Positions 7,895 to 15,444 of a DNA stretch of 16,960 bases are shown piece after piece. Source of the stretch: Candidatus Parabacteroides intestinavium (GTDB lineage: Bacteria > Bacteroidota > Bacteroidia > Bacteroidales > Tannerellaceae). The notes under the pieces are model-generated. The model was not told the DNA's origin, searched no databases, and saw only the letters and a list, made by a program, of their open reading frames with translations. Where the stretch lies: positions 1 to 16,960 of the forward strand of contig DWYO01000009.1 in NCBI GenBank assembly GCA_019118725.1. The letters are read 5' to 3'. The position numbers and the translations under genes were made by a program. Numbering within the stretch: position 1 is the stretch's first letter; every line of letters begins with the position of its first letter.

Positions 7895-7940
7895 AAAAAA
7901 GCATAAGCTCATAAGCCTCCCGCAAGGCCTACAAGCTTAT
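7895..7940 (-). terminator. Intrinsic terminator of the pst-phoU operon
   Basis: On the minus strand ATAAGCTTGTAGGCC (7940-7926) pairs over 15 bp, including three G-U pairs, with GGCTTATGAGCTTAT (7917-7903) around an 8-nt loop. A T6 run follows three bases later (A6 on the plus strand at 7895-7900). It lies 23 bp beyond the phoU stop. Confidence 0.85.
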
Positions 7941-7962
7941 CACTTATGCAAAACTCATCAAA

Positions 7963-8640
7963 TCAATTTCTTTCCATCGACCGGGTATGCTTCAGCACCT
8001 CGGCGTCAATATAGAACACGGTCTCTTCGGCCAAATTGCTGATATGGTCTCCGGCACGTTCCATTTTGCGGAATACCCCCGCCAGTTCCAGACAAAGTTT
8101 CATAGACTCAGGATGTTCCGTAGCATAATCCGCCAGGATATCTACGGCCTCCCGGTTCAACTGGTCAAGCAATTCATCCTCTTCAAACACCGATTTGGCC
8201 AGGCCTATATTCTGCTCCGATAAAGATTCGTGTGTCTGGGCAAACATACTCAGCACCTGCGTACTCATTTCCTCCAGACGGAGTTTCTTGAACAACTCTT
8301 TATCTTCCTCCCGGAGGGGGCAACGTTGCACGAAGCGGGCGATACTATCCGCATAGTCCCCGATACGCTCCAAGTTATTGTTGATTTTGAGCATGGCCAG
8401 GGCAAAGCGCAGGTCAATAGCTACCGGATTATACAAGGCGATGAAATCTTCGATATCGCTGTCTATCTTCAGTTCAAACGCATTCACGCGCTTTTCGCGA
8501 GTCATCACACGTTCGGCAAGTTCCAAGTCAATATTTAAAACCGCATTATAGGCATTATTCAACTGGTCATGTACCAGAAGCCACATATCATTTACCTCTT
8601 TCTTTATCGCGGTAAGTTCGTTCTCTACAAATTTCACCAT
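7963..8640 (-). CDS. phoU: Phosphate-specific transport accessory/signalling protein PhoU
   Basis: A 225-residue helical protein. Two repeated three-helix bundles are visible; their E/DxxxD-type metal-binding segments are represented by NNLERIGDYADSI near 98-110 and RKMERAGDHISNLAEE near 192-207. The length matches the family. PhoU couples the Pst transporter to the PhoR sensor kinase and restrains the phosphate-starvation response (family knowledge). It is the last gene of the operon, 28 bp after pstB, and is followed by a strong terminator. ATG at 8640 begins with the family-like MVKFVENELTAIKKEV. Confidence 0.92.
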   Translation of the reverse strand: MVKFVENELTAIKKEVNDMWLLVHDQLNNAYNAVLNIDLELAERVMTREKRVNAFELKIDSDIEDFIALYNPVAIDLRFALAMLKINNNLERIGDYADSIARFVQRCPLREEDKELFKKLRLEEMSTQVLSMFAQTHESLSEQNIGLAKSVFEEDELLDQLNREAVDILADYATEHPESMKLCLELAGVFRKMERAGDHISNLAEETVFYIDAEVLKHTRSMERN

Positions 8641-8668
8641 AATTTTGAGTTTTTGAGTTTGTTACAAA

Positions 8669-9427
8669 TTATCCGAAACGGCCTGTAATATAATTTTGTG
8701 TCGCTTCTTTTTCCGGATGTGTGAATATTTTCTTCGTCTCATCATATTCCACCATCTCCCCCAGATAGAAGAACGCGGTCTTATGGCTCACACGGGCCGC
8801 CTGCTGCATGCTATGGGTCACAATCACAATCGTAGTCTGCTCGCTCAGCTCGCAAATCAGCTCTTCAATCTTTGCGGTCGAGATAGGGTCAAGCGCAGAA
8901 GCCGGCTCATCCATCAGCAATACAGAAGGAGACACGGCCATGGCACGGGCAATGCACAAACGTTGCTGTTGTCCGCCGGAGAGCGCGTAGGCAGATTCCT
9001 TCAATTTATCCTTCACCTCATTCCACAACGCCGCTCCTTTCAGAGCCGTCTCTACCCGTTCGGTAATGAAATCCTTATCTTTTATGCCATTTACCCGCAA
9101 GCCGTACGCCACATTCTCAAAGATGCTTTTCGGGAAAGGGTTCGGACGCTGGAAGACCATACCCACATTTTTGCGCAACACATCCACATCAACCGATTTA
9201 TCATAAATATTCTGCCCGTCTATTTCGATGCTTCCCTCCAGCCGTGTACCCGGAATCAAGTCATTCATCCGGTTAAACAGACGCAGGAAAGTAGACTTTC
9301 CACATCCGGACGGACCGATAAAGGCTACTACCTCACGTTCCGGAATCGTCAGGCTGATATTCTTCAAGGCATGGAAATCGCCATAATAGAAATCTACATT
9401 CTTTGCTTCAATCTTATTCATATCCAA
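8669..9427 (-). CDS. pstB: Phosphate ABC transporter ATP-binding protein PstB
   Basis: A 252-residue ABC ATPase that powers phosphate import through PstC/PstA. Motifs appear in order: Walker A GPSGCGKST (38-46), Q-loop VFQRPNPFP (91-99), signature LSGGQQQR (149-156), Walker B VLLMDEPASALDP (169-181) and H-loop THSM (H205). The C-terminal FYLGEMVEYDETKKIFT and YITGRFG are typical of PstB. The Q-loop, the FLRLFNRMNDLIPG stretch and the short spacing to pstA (8 bp) separate it from other ABC ATPases. ATG at 9427 or two codons later would both work. Confidence 0.96.
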   Translation of the reverse strand: MDMNKIEAKNVDFYYGDFHALKNISLTIPEREVVAFIGPSGCGKSTFLRLFNRMNDLIPGTRLEGSIEIDGQNIYDKSVDVDVLRKNVGMVFQRPNPFPKSIFENVAYGLRVNGIKDKDFITERVETALKGAALWNEVKDKLKESAYALSGGQQQRLCIARAMAVSPSVLLMDEPASALDPISTAKIEELICELSEQTTIVIVTHSMQQAARVSHKTAFFYLGEMVEYDETKKIFTHPEKEATQNYITGRFG

Positions 9428-9435
9428 TGTTCTTA

Positions 9436-10311
9436 TTAGCGAGTTTTTTGAACGAAGAACCGACGGATAAAGTTGGCCGTCATGTTCATAAGTAATACTA
9501 TTACAATCAAGACAAATGCCGTACCGTAAGCAATCGGAAGCTGGGCCTCAATGTCTGTTCCGCTGGTCGCAACCACATACAGATGGTAAGGCAGAGCCAT
9601 ACACTGATCGAAAATACTCTGAGGCAAATGCGGCAAGAAATAGGCCGCGCAGGTGAACAGAATCGGAGCGGTCTCACCCGATACTCTTCCCAACGAAAGA
9701 ATCAGTCCGGTGATGACACGCGGCATCGCGCTCGGGAGCAGCACTTTCCAAATGGTCTGCGCCTTCGTTGCGCCTAAAGCCTGGCTTCCTTCCCGGAAAC
9801 TGTTCGGTATATCCTTAAAAGCCTCTTCCGTTGTACGGATAACTATCGGCAAGGCCAGGAGCCCCAGGGTCAACGAACCGGCAAGGATACTATCGCCAAA
9901 CTCCAGATAGTTCACAAAGAAAGCCATACCGAACAGACCGAATACAATAGACGGAATACCCGCCAAATTGTTTGTCATCATCCGGATAAAATTGACCAAC
10001 TTCCCTTTAGGCGCATATTCATTCATGTAAATGCCGCTGATCACCCCTATCGGAAAAGAAAATATAGCGCTGCCCAGCATCAGGCAACAGGTTCCGACTA
10101 TGGCCGGCCAGATACCGCCCTTTGTCATCCCGTCGGCCGGAGCTTCCGTAATGAACTCCCAGCTGATTGTATGGAACCCTTTCACCAAAATAAAACCTAA
10201 GATGCAGAACAGAATCACCGCGATGCTGTAACTGAACAGGCGGAAGATGGTAAACATCACGGCCTGCACGAAATGTTTCTTTTTATTGTACTTGCTATAT
10301 TGCGTATCCAT
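9436..10311 (-). CDS. pstA: Phosphate ABC transporter permease PstA
   Basis: A 291-residue inner-membrane permease with about six helices. The first helix is near residues 22-46, followed by a periplasmic loop and then the MetI-like transport domain (~70-285). The cytoplasmic EAA-type coupling loop that contacts PstB is readable as EGSQALGATKAQTIWKVLLP near 174-193. SLGRVSGETAPILF near 206-219 is the conserved PstA/PstC segment. It is separated by 3 bp from pstC and 8 bp from pstB, consistent with translational coupling. The length is normal. Confidence 0.95.
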   Translation of the reverse strand: MDTQYSKYNKKKHFVQAVMFTIFRLFSYSIAVILFCILGFILVKGFHTISWEFITEAPADGMTKGGIWPAIVGTCCLMLGSAIFSFPIGVISGIYMNEYAPKGKLVNFIRMMTNNLAGIPSIVFGLFGMAFFVNYLEFGDSILAGSLTLGLLALPIVIRTTEEAFKDIPNSFREGSQALGATKAQTIWKVLLPSAMPRVITGLILSLGRVSGETAPILFTCAAYFLPHLPQSIFDQCMALPYHLYVVATSGTDIEAQLPIAYGTAFVLIVIVLLMNMTANFIRRFFVQKTR

Positions 10312-10314
10312 TGC

Positions 10315-11508
10315 TTATTTCTGGAATTTATTGCGGGCCGAAACGACTTCGACACACATATTAATAATCAACGTAATAAAGAACAGGATCACACCTAACA
10401 GGAAAAGCGCCTGATAATGCGAGCCTCCGGCCGGAGCCTCACCCAATTCCGCCGCGATGGTGGCCGGAATGGTCCGCAAGGGTTCCAAAATAGAGGTCGG
10501 TATCACCGCGGCATTTCCGGTTACCATCAGCACCGCCATCGTCTCGCCGATAGCGCGTCCGATACCCAGCACGACCCCCGAGGTAATACCCGAAATGGAA
10601 AATGGGATTACCACTTTATAAATAGTCTGCCATTGCGATGCGCCTAAGGCCAGACTCGCCTCACGCATATTCTGCGGGCAACTGCGCATGGCATCCTCGG
10701 CTACGGCTATAATCGTAGGCAATGCCATAATGGCCAATACAATACTTCCGGCCAGTCCCGACTCGCCTACCGGCAAGTCGAATGTCTGTTGCAAAAGAGG
10801 AACGATAACCGCCAGGCCAAAGAAGCCATATACGACCGACGGAATGCCGTTCAGCAATTCAATCATCGGTTTCAGCACCTTATGCACTTTCGGATTAGCA
10901 ATCTCAGACATATAAATGGAAACAGCCAGACCGAAAGGCAGGGCTATCAAGATAGCGAAAAAGCTCACCCACAAAGTGCCGCTTACCAACGGAAGAATAC
11001 CGAATATGGGCGAAGGGGTAGCCGTCGGGAACCATTCCGCGCCCAGCAGTACATCCTTGACCGGAATCGTGTGATCCGGAATCCGGTAAATATCCGGCTG
11101 CCCTTCTATCAGCATTGTCGGGATAAACGCCACAATCCCCGGTGTCCGATGGATGATATCCGCTATTTTATCTCCCGCCAGCTCATATTCAGCGCCTAAT
11201 TCTTCTTCCGAATAATATTGGGTCAAGTCCTCCAGACGGAAGATTTCCACCGGCAGGTCTTTGCCGTTTATCTCTTTCCAGTTTGTAATCTCCTCATCAA
11301 ACAACAGCTTAATCTGATGTGCGCTGAGCCCCTCTACCGGATTGTCCTTATTCAAAGCCAGCACATAACCGTCTTCTACGATATTATTCTTGAATAAACC
11401 TACCGCTTCCGTAAAAAGGAATCCGATGATCAGCAATATGACGACACTTGTCGTAAAGCCGCTGACGGTAAACACATATTTGGCAATAATGTCTATGATA
11501 CGTTTCAT
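10315..11508 (-). CDS. pstC: Phosphate ABC transporter permease PstC with an embedded PstS-like segment
   Basis: A 397-residue permease, longer than the ~320 residues of E. coli PstC. Helix 1 is at about 14-35. Residues ~48-160 form a periplasmic insert, and the MetI-like domain follows (~165-390). It carries the coupling loop EASLALGASQWQTIYKVVIP and the signature GIGRAIGETMAVLMV. The insert resembles part of the neighbouring PstS: LNKDNPVEGLSAHQIKLLF and EITNWKEINGKD against HPDNPVQQLTREQLEGIF and KITNWKEVGGED in PstS. TPGIVAFIP also aligns with KGAIGYVGL. The PstS phosphate-binding SRETSSGTYEFF is replaced by a non-matching stretch, so the insert probably does not bind phosphate. It lies between pstS (34 bp) and pstA (3 bp). 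Confidence 0.94.
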   Translation of the reverse strand: MKRIIDIIAKYVFTVSGFTTSVVILLIIGFLFTEAVGLFKNNIVEDGYVLALNKDNPVEGLSAHQIKLLFDEEITNWKEINGKDLPVEIFRLEDLTQYYSEEELGAEYELAGDKIADIIHRTPGIVAFIPTMLIEGQPDIYRIPDHTIPVKDVLLGAEWFPTATPSPIFGILPLVSGTLWVSFFAILIALPFGLAVSIYMSEIANPKVHKVLKPMIELLNGIPSVVYGFFGLAVIVPLLQQTFDLPVGESGLAGSIVLAIMALPTIIAVAEDAMRSCPQNMREASLALGASQWQTIYKVVIPFSISGITSGVVLGIGRAIGETMAVLMVTGNAAVIPTSILEPLRTIPATIAAELGEAPAGGSHYQALFLLGVILFFITLIINMCVEVVSARNKFQK

Positions 11509-11542
11509 CTTAACTATTTAGTTCTTTTATATATTGTATGGG

Positions 11543-12358
11543 TTAGTCTGGAATAAAGCCTAAATCCAGGGTTATCTTCCTACCTGTTTCGGAGCTGATG
11601 TATCGGATAAAATCCGCCACGACATCGGCTTTGCTATGATCAAAATAATAATATAACGGACGGACAATCGGGTAAGTCTTGTTGATGCCGTTCTCGATAG
11701 AGGGATAAACGTAATTCTTGCCTCCGTCATACGACACCTTCAGGGCTTTTACATAAGAATTCAGATAAGCCAATCCTACGTATCCTATTGCCCCCTTGGT
11801 CTGACGGACCGACTGGATGATGGCTCCGGTAGCAGGCATGGAAAGAATACTGCTCATATAATTCTTATTTCCCAATACGCTCTCCTTGAAAAACTCATAA
11901 GTACCCGAGGAGGTCTCACGCGAATAAACGACAATCTTGCGGTCTTCACCACCCACCTCTTTCCAGTTGGTGATTTTTCCCCGGAAGATTCCTTCCAATT
12001 GTTCACGGGTAAGTTGCTGGACAGGATTGTCCGGATGGACAATAACGGCTAACGCGTCATACGCGACAACCACTTCATCGGCTTCTTGTTTGGCCTTTTT
12101 CAATTTCATCTTCTCGCTGAATTTTATTCGTCGGGAAGCCATCGCAATATCAGTCGTTCCTTCCAACAAAGCCGAGATTCCGACTCCGCTACCTCCTCCC
12201 GTGACCGTTATTGACGCCTCCGGATGGGCGTTCATATAAGCTTCGGAAAGACTTTGCGTCAAAGGCAACACCGTATCGCTTCCTTTGATTCGCTGGCCGA
12301 AACACTCTATAGCCGATAAACAGAGCACTATCGCCAGCGGATAAATTCTTTTCTTCAT
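11543..12358 (-). CDS. pstS: Periplasmic phosphate-binding protein PstS
   Basis: A 271-residue exported protein that captures phosphate for PstCAB. A signal peptide covers about residues 1-21 (MKKRIYPLAIVLCLSAIECFG); the Cys at 19 is not in a good lipobox, so a soluble periplasmic form is favoured. Phosphate-contacting motifs are visible: GSDT (26-29), TGGGSGVG (53-60), DIAMASR (70-76) and SRETSSGTYEFF (146-157). It belongs to the shorter class of PstS proteins common in Bacteroidota and Firmicutes. It is the first gene of the operon, with a candidate Pho box 64-85 bp upstream of its ATG. There is no Shine-Dalgarno sequence, only A/T-rich leader. Confidence 0.94.
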   Translation of the reverse strand: MKKRIYPLAIVLCLSAIECFGQRIKGSDTVLPLTQSLSEAYMNAHPEASITVTGGGSGVGISALLEGTTDIAMASRRIKFSEKMKLKKAKQEADEVVVAYDALAVIVHPDNPVQQLTREQLEGIFRGKITNWKEVGGEDRKIVVYSRETSSGTYEFFKESVLGNKNYMSSILSMPATGAIIQSVRQTKGAIGYVGLAYLNSYVKALKVSYDGGKNYVYPSIENGINKTYPIVRPLYYYFDHSKADVVADFIRYISSETGRKITLDLGFIPD

Positions 12359-12402
12359 TTTATATATTGTTTATCATTGCTCTTCTTTTCCGGTGCTAAG
12401 GT

Positions 12403-12443
12403 ACAATATAACTTCAAGATAATATATTACATTTATATGACAA
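12403..12443 (-). promoter_or_regulatory. Candidate pstS promoter with Pho-box-like 11-bp repeats
   Basis: On the minus strand TTGTCATATAA is followed immediately by ATGTAATATAT (12443-12422). These are two tandem 11-bp units sharing TGT.ATATA, the architecture of PhoB boxes, whose first half in enterics is CTGTCATAAAT. Eleven bp further down is TATATTGT (12410-12403), one or two bases from the -7 consensus TAnnTTTG. A Pho box about 11 bp upstream of the promoter core is the classical activating position. Confidence 0.5.
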
Positions 12444-12478
12444 TTTGATACAAATATATGGGAACTCAAGGATTAATT

Positions 12479-12545
12479 CTTGACAAGCCCTCCTCAAGGG
12501 CCGATGACACTCCGAGCGGAGCGCATGGAGATGTCGTTGTCCAAG
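12479..12545. other. Structured intergenic element (possible three-way junction) between comEC-like gene and pstS
   Basis: Outer arms CTTGACAA (12479-12486) and TTGTCCAAG (12537-12545) pair with one bulge. Inside lie two hairpins: GCCCT/AGGGC (12487-12491 with 12497-12501) and a longer one around the perfect CTCCG/CGGAG (12510-12514 with 12517-12521), extended imperfectly by CGATGACA against TGTCG. There is no adjacent T-run on either strand, so it is not a simple terminator. It lies 45 bp beyond the comEC-like stop and 35 bp upstream of the Pho box. Role unknown. Confidence 0.4.
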
Positions 12546-12590
12546 GGGAAAAAGCCTATATGCAATAGGGATTCTATTTTTGATTTTTAC

Positions 12591-13850
12591 TTAAATGATA
12601 TTCCATAGAGCCGAAAACAGAAACAGAATCAAGGACGAAAGGGCAAGCAATAGCCACCTTGCTCTTTTCCCTTTTATATATAAGGTAAAAAAGAACAGAG
12701 ACGCATAAAGGAGTCCGAGCATCCCAGGGGTGAACGGGACGGATGCCGCTAAGGCCGGAACGCGCCCCAAGCGGTCTATAAAGAGACAAAACGATGCGGT
12801 CAGACCACTCACCAGAGAGGCAAGCAGTTCCCAATTCCACCCCATCACCGACAGGAGCATCCATAGCAATGCCGCCGGTATCAATAGCGTGGAAAGGAAC
12901 GTCACCGGAAGCGCGGTCAATAATGCCACCGATGAGACCGATCCAAAATAATAAAAGCAAAGCGGAAGCGTATAGACCTGAGCCGCCAGGCTAATCGCAA
13001 ACCAGTCCCATACGGTTTGAATCCACGGATTACGCAAGGAGAACCACCCGCGAATCCGTTTATAAAAAAACAGAATGGACAGCACGGCAACGAAGCTCAG
13101 TTCAAATCCTATGTCAAAAAGATAGAATGGGTTATAGACCAACATGCAAAAGGCGGATGCCGCCCATGTGTTATAAGAATCTGCCCGCCTGCGGAGCATA
13201 CGCCCCAAAAGATACAACGAGAGCATCAATGCCGAACGGATAGCCGGAGCCGCCAAGCCCGTCATTCCCGCAAAAAGCCAGATGGCCACCAGCAAAATGC
13301 TGTATTTCAAATAGCGCATACGGGACTTCTCCGAGAGGAAAAACAGGCAATGGCGCGCAAAGACGTAAACAACCGCCACATGAAAACCGCTGACCGACAA
13401 GATATGCGCCGCCCCCGACAGGGTAAAGCGTTGGCGTACCGTCCAATCCATCTGCTGACGATACCCTAATGTCAGTGTCGCCAATACGCTTTTATCCGAG
13501 TCCGACAAGGCTAAGCCATCTATCGTCTGAAGGAGACTGGATTGCCACGCCTCACCATACAGCTGCCACACCGGTACATCCGCTGAAGGCGGGTAGCGAA
13601 GACGGAAACGGGTATAGGCTATCGCCAGCAACAGGAAAAGGACGCCAAATGCCATTCCCCACGAATGCCGGTTCGCATAGAGCGGATAACCGGATGCCCC
13701 TTGCCTGCCCCGAATTACCAGCAGAAGCAGAACGGCATACAAGGCTCCGCCTACCCACCAGGAATCCGGCCAATAAACCGCCCAGCAAATACCTGTCACC
13801 CATAAAAAAAGCGGCCTGACAAAAGGTCGCTTTCCCAATTCTTTTGTCAT
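12591..13850 (-). CDS. Reduced ComEC/Rec2-family membrane channel protein
   Basis: A 419-residue polytopic membrane protein, against roughly 650-800 for full ComEC, which carries single-stranded DNA across the inner membrane in natural transformation. The competence-domain signature is clear: LATLTLGYRQQM, then LSGAAHILSVSGFHVAVVY (near 146-164), GMTGLAAPAIRSALM and LVYNPFYLFDIGFELSF. There is only a short linker where the OB-fold region of DUF4131 normally sits. The protein ends after the channel helices with no metallo-beta-lactamase domain. No frameshifted remainder is visible in the 232 bp before pstS, so the short form looks genuine. It follows rpe by 29 bp, suggesting co-transcription. 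Whether it moves DNA is unknown. Confidence 0.85.
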   Translation of the reverse strand: MTKELGKRPFVRPLFLWVTGICWAVYWPDSWWVGGALYAVLLLLVIRGRQGASGYPLYANRHSWGMAFGVLFLLLAIAYTRFRLRYPPSADVPVWQLYGEAWQSSLLQTIDGLALSDSDKSVLATLTLGYRQQMDWTVRQRFTLSGAAHILSVSGFHVAVVYVFARHCLFFLSEKSRMRYLKYSILLVAIWLFAGMTGLAAPAIRSALMLSLYLLGRMLRRRADSYNTWAASAFCMLVYNPFYLFDIGFELSFVAVLSILFFYKRIRGWFSLRNPWIQTVWDWFAISLAAQVYTLPLCFYYFGSVSSVALLTALPVTFLSTLLIPAALLWMLLSVMGWNWELLASLVSGLTASFCLFIDRLGRVPALAASVPFTPGMLGLLYASLFFFTLYIKGKRARWLLLALSSLILFLFSALWNII

Positions 13851-13879
13851 AGTTGAAGGTTGGTTTTTATTGTTTTATT

Positions 13880-14530
13880 TTATAATGCTTTCAAATCATG
13901 AATGACTTGTAACGGATTTTCCGCTTTAAAGACAAAGCTTCCCGCCACAAGCACATCGGCTCCGGCCTCTATGAGGCGTTTCCCTGTTTCCAGGTTTACC
14001 CCTCCGTCTATCTCTATCAGCGTCTGAAGCCCTTTCCGGTCAATCATCTCACGCAGCCGGCGGGTCTTTTCCACCGAATGTTCGATAAACCGCTGACCGC
14101 CGTAGCCCGGATTAACCGACATCAGCAATACCATATCGACATCTTGGATAATATCCTCCAACAGGCAGACCGGGGTATGCGGATTTAGCGTAACTCCAGC
14201 TTTCATACCCGCCTCTTTGATTCCTGCAATCGTACGGTGCAGATGCGTACACGCTTCGTAATGTACATTCATCATATAGGCGCCCGTCGCCGCAACCTCC
14301 TTAATGAACTTTTGTGGCTCGACAATCATCAAATGTACATCCATCGGCTTTTCGCATAGAGACTTCAATCCTTCCAAAACGGGAAATCCAAACGAAATGT
14401 TCGGCACAAAGACACCATCCATTATATCCAAATGCAGCCAGTCGGCCTCACTCCGGTTTATCATTTCCACATCGCGTTGCAAATTCATAAAGTCTGCCGA
14501 CAACAACGATGGAGCTATCAAATGTTTCAT
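13880..14530 (-). CDS. rpe: Ribulose-phosphate 3-epimerase
   Basis: A 216-residue TIM-barrel enzyme of the pentose phosphate pathway interconverting ribulose-5-phosphate and xylulose-5-phosphate in the cytoplasm. Family motifs are present in order: APSLLSADF (6-14), the metal/catalytic HLDIMDGVFVPNISFG, DVHLMI, MSVNPGYGGQRF, IEIDGGV with the second catalytic Asp, and VAGSFVFK. ATG 14528-14530 is chosen because MKHLIAPSLLSAD is the normal N-terminus. An in-frame ATG at 14575 would add 15 residues and read through the -7 promoter box at 14553-14560. It heads a two-gene unit with the ComEC-like gene. Confidence 0.96.
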   Translation of the reverse strand: MKHLIAPSLLSADFMNLQRDVEMINRSEADWLHLDIMDGVFVPNISFGFPVLEGLKSLCEKPMDVHLMIVEPQKFIKEVAATGAYMMNVHYEACTHLHRTIAGIKEAGMKAGVTLNPHTPVCLLEDIIQDVDMVLLMSVNPGYGGQRFIEHSVEKTRRLREMIDRKGLQTLIEIDGGVNLETGKRLIEAGADVLVAGSFVFKAENPLQVIHDLKAL

Positions 14531-14552
14531 AACCAATTCCTGTTTTTGGGGA

Positions 14553-14560
14553 CAAATATA
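14553..14560 (-). promoter_or_regulatory. -7 box for rpe
   Basis: The minus strand reads TATATTTG, an exact TAnnTTTG match, 22 bp before the rpe ATG. It supports the shorter rpe start. No clear -33 element was seen. Confidence 0.55.
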
Positions 14561-14597
14561 CGAAAACTCACCCACATACGGATGATATTCCGCGTGA

Positions 14598-14703
14598 TTT
14601 GTTCTGTATCGGATTCTTTGACCGGCGGGGAAACAGACGTGACGGTGTGCCTAAATACAGAATTGCACACAGATTACACGGATACAACAGATGACCACTG
14701 ATT
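14598..14703 (+). repeat. Dispersed intergenic repeat, copy A
   Basis: This 106-bp stretch matches 16111-16207 in direct orientation, with about 8 mismatches over 97 aligned bases and one 9-bp gap (TACACGGAT present only here). The cores GGCGGGGAAACAGACGTGA, AAATACAGAATTGCACACAG and ACAACAGATGACCACTGATT are identical in both. The two copies bracket two toxin-antitoxin modules. Confidence 0.85.
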
Positions 14704-14773
14704 ATGTATTATCTGCGAAAATCTGTTTAATCTGTGTTTTCTGCGTGCTTATATCTCATTTTAACACACCCTC
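14644..14773. repeat. Inverted-repeat organisation around copy A
   Basis: CACAGATTA (14668-14676) and AACAGAT (14686-14692) reappear inverted as ATCTGTTTAATCTGTG (14721-14736). The outer GGTGTG (14644-14649) reappears as CACACC (14765-14770). The right edge, CACACCCTC, is the reverse complement of GAGGGTGTG in copy B (16154-16162). So the right arm is a diverged inverted copy of the same unit, and together they could fold into a long hairpin resembling a small non-autonomous palindromic element. The segment fills most of the gap between the toxin gene and rpe. Confidence 0.55.
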
Positions 14774-14809
14774 GGCCTTGGAATAAAAATAATCGGATTA
14801 TAAAAGAAG

Positions 14810-15154
14810 TTATAACAGCCCGCAAGCCTTCAGCAAGGCTTCTATTTCCGCTTGGGTAATGCTGCTACGCTCAGATTTATCGTAAAGATAGAGGAAGTGT
14901 ATTTCGCTCGCATCGGTACTGACTACCACCGTAAATGTAATGACCCTTGCCCCTCCACTTTTCCCCTTACCTTTGGCAGTAATACGCATGCGTATCTTGC
15001 GCAAGCCGCCTCCAAGGTCAGTACCTATGGTGGTAGGATGGGTAAGGATTTCTTCACGCAAGTTCTTCACGTCTTGTTCTAAAGAAGGATAACGCTTGTA
15101 CAGCCGCTTGAACTCTTTCTTAAAGGTTGCGGCGATTTTTGTCTTATACTGCAT
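14810..15154 (-). CDS. RelE/HigB-like type II toxin
   Basis: A 114-residue basic protein. FKKEFKRLYKRYPSLEQDV near 11-29 is the helical start typical of RelE/ParE-fold toxins. GGGLRKIRMRI (48-58), KGKSGGARVITF (63-74) and IHFLYLYDKSERSSIT (85-100) match the core strands and the positively charged active surface of RelE/HigB mRNA interferases (family knowledge). These toxins cut mRNA at the ribosome and are neutralised by a co-encoded antitoxin. The gene starts 11 bp inside the end of its presumed antitoxin gene, indicating translational coupling. The frame is intact, so activity is plausible but untested. Confidence 0.8.
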   Translation of the reverse strand: MQYKTKIAATFKKEFKRLYKRYPSLEQDVKNLREEILTHPTTIGTDLGGGLRKIRMRITAKGKGKSGGARVITFTVVVSTDASEIHFLYLYDKSERSSITQAEIEALLKACGLL

Positions 15155-15383
15155 CGCTTTCCAGTTCCTTTATGAAGTCGTCAAACGATTGGGTTCTCCC
15201 GGCTTTCAGGTCTTCCAGCCCGGACTTGATGCCGGCCAGGATTTCTTCTTTGCTGATATACTCCGTTTCTTCCTCCTTCTCGCGGATGTTCTCTTGCAAT
15301 TTGCCGGCAAGCCATTTCTGATTGCTGAGGGACAGCGTCTGTATCATCGCCCACAGTCCGTCCATTGAAATCTTCGCATTCAT
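15144..15383 (-). CDS. Antitoxin of the RelE-like module
   Basis: A 79-residue acidic, mostly helical protein, and the first gene of the pair. Residues 1-34 (MDGLWAMIQTLSLSNQKWLA) form an amphipathic helical region that may dimerise or bind DNA. Residues 40-79 (SKEEILAGIKSGLEDLKAGR and a Glu/Asp-rich tail) look like the toxin-wrapping segment common in antitoxins. I do not recognise a named DNA-binding family. The ATG at 15383 is preceded by a strong AAGGAG (15397-15392) at 8-nt spacing, unusual in this window. A consensus promoter sits directly upstream. It overlaps the toxin gene by 11 bp. Confidence 0.75.
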   Translation of the reverse strand: MNAKISMDGLWAMIQTLSLSNQKWLAGKLQENIREKEEETEYISKEEILAGIKSGLEDLKAGRTQSFDDFIKELESDAV

Positions 15384-15391
15384 ATCTTGTT

Positions 15392-15444
15392 CTCCTTACA
15401 TGGTTTGACTTCACAAAAGTAAAAAGAAATGCTGAGAATGCCAA
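15392..15444 (-). promoter_or_regulatory. Promoter and ribosome binding site of the RelE-like module
   Basis: The minus strand shows TTG (15444-15442) as a -33 element, a 20-bp spacer, then TACTTTTG (15421-15414), an exact TAnnTTTG match. AAGGAG (15397-15392) follows 8 nt ahead of the antitoxin ATG. The leader would be about 25 nt. Confidence 0.65.

Noticed and set aside
7755..7925. N-terminal extension of the DHH phosphoesterase frame (57 extra residues)
   Set aside because: It overlaps the -7 box, the phased repeats and the phoU terminator; the residues are not family-like, and the ATG at 7754 gives the normal length.
8696..9439. A 247-codon open frame on the plus strand
   Set aside because: It lies entirely opposite pstB, whose motifs are unmistakable; the antisense translation is basic and His/Arg-rich with no family features.
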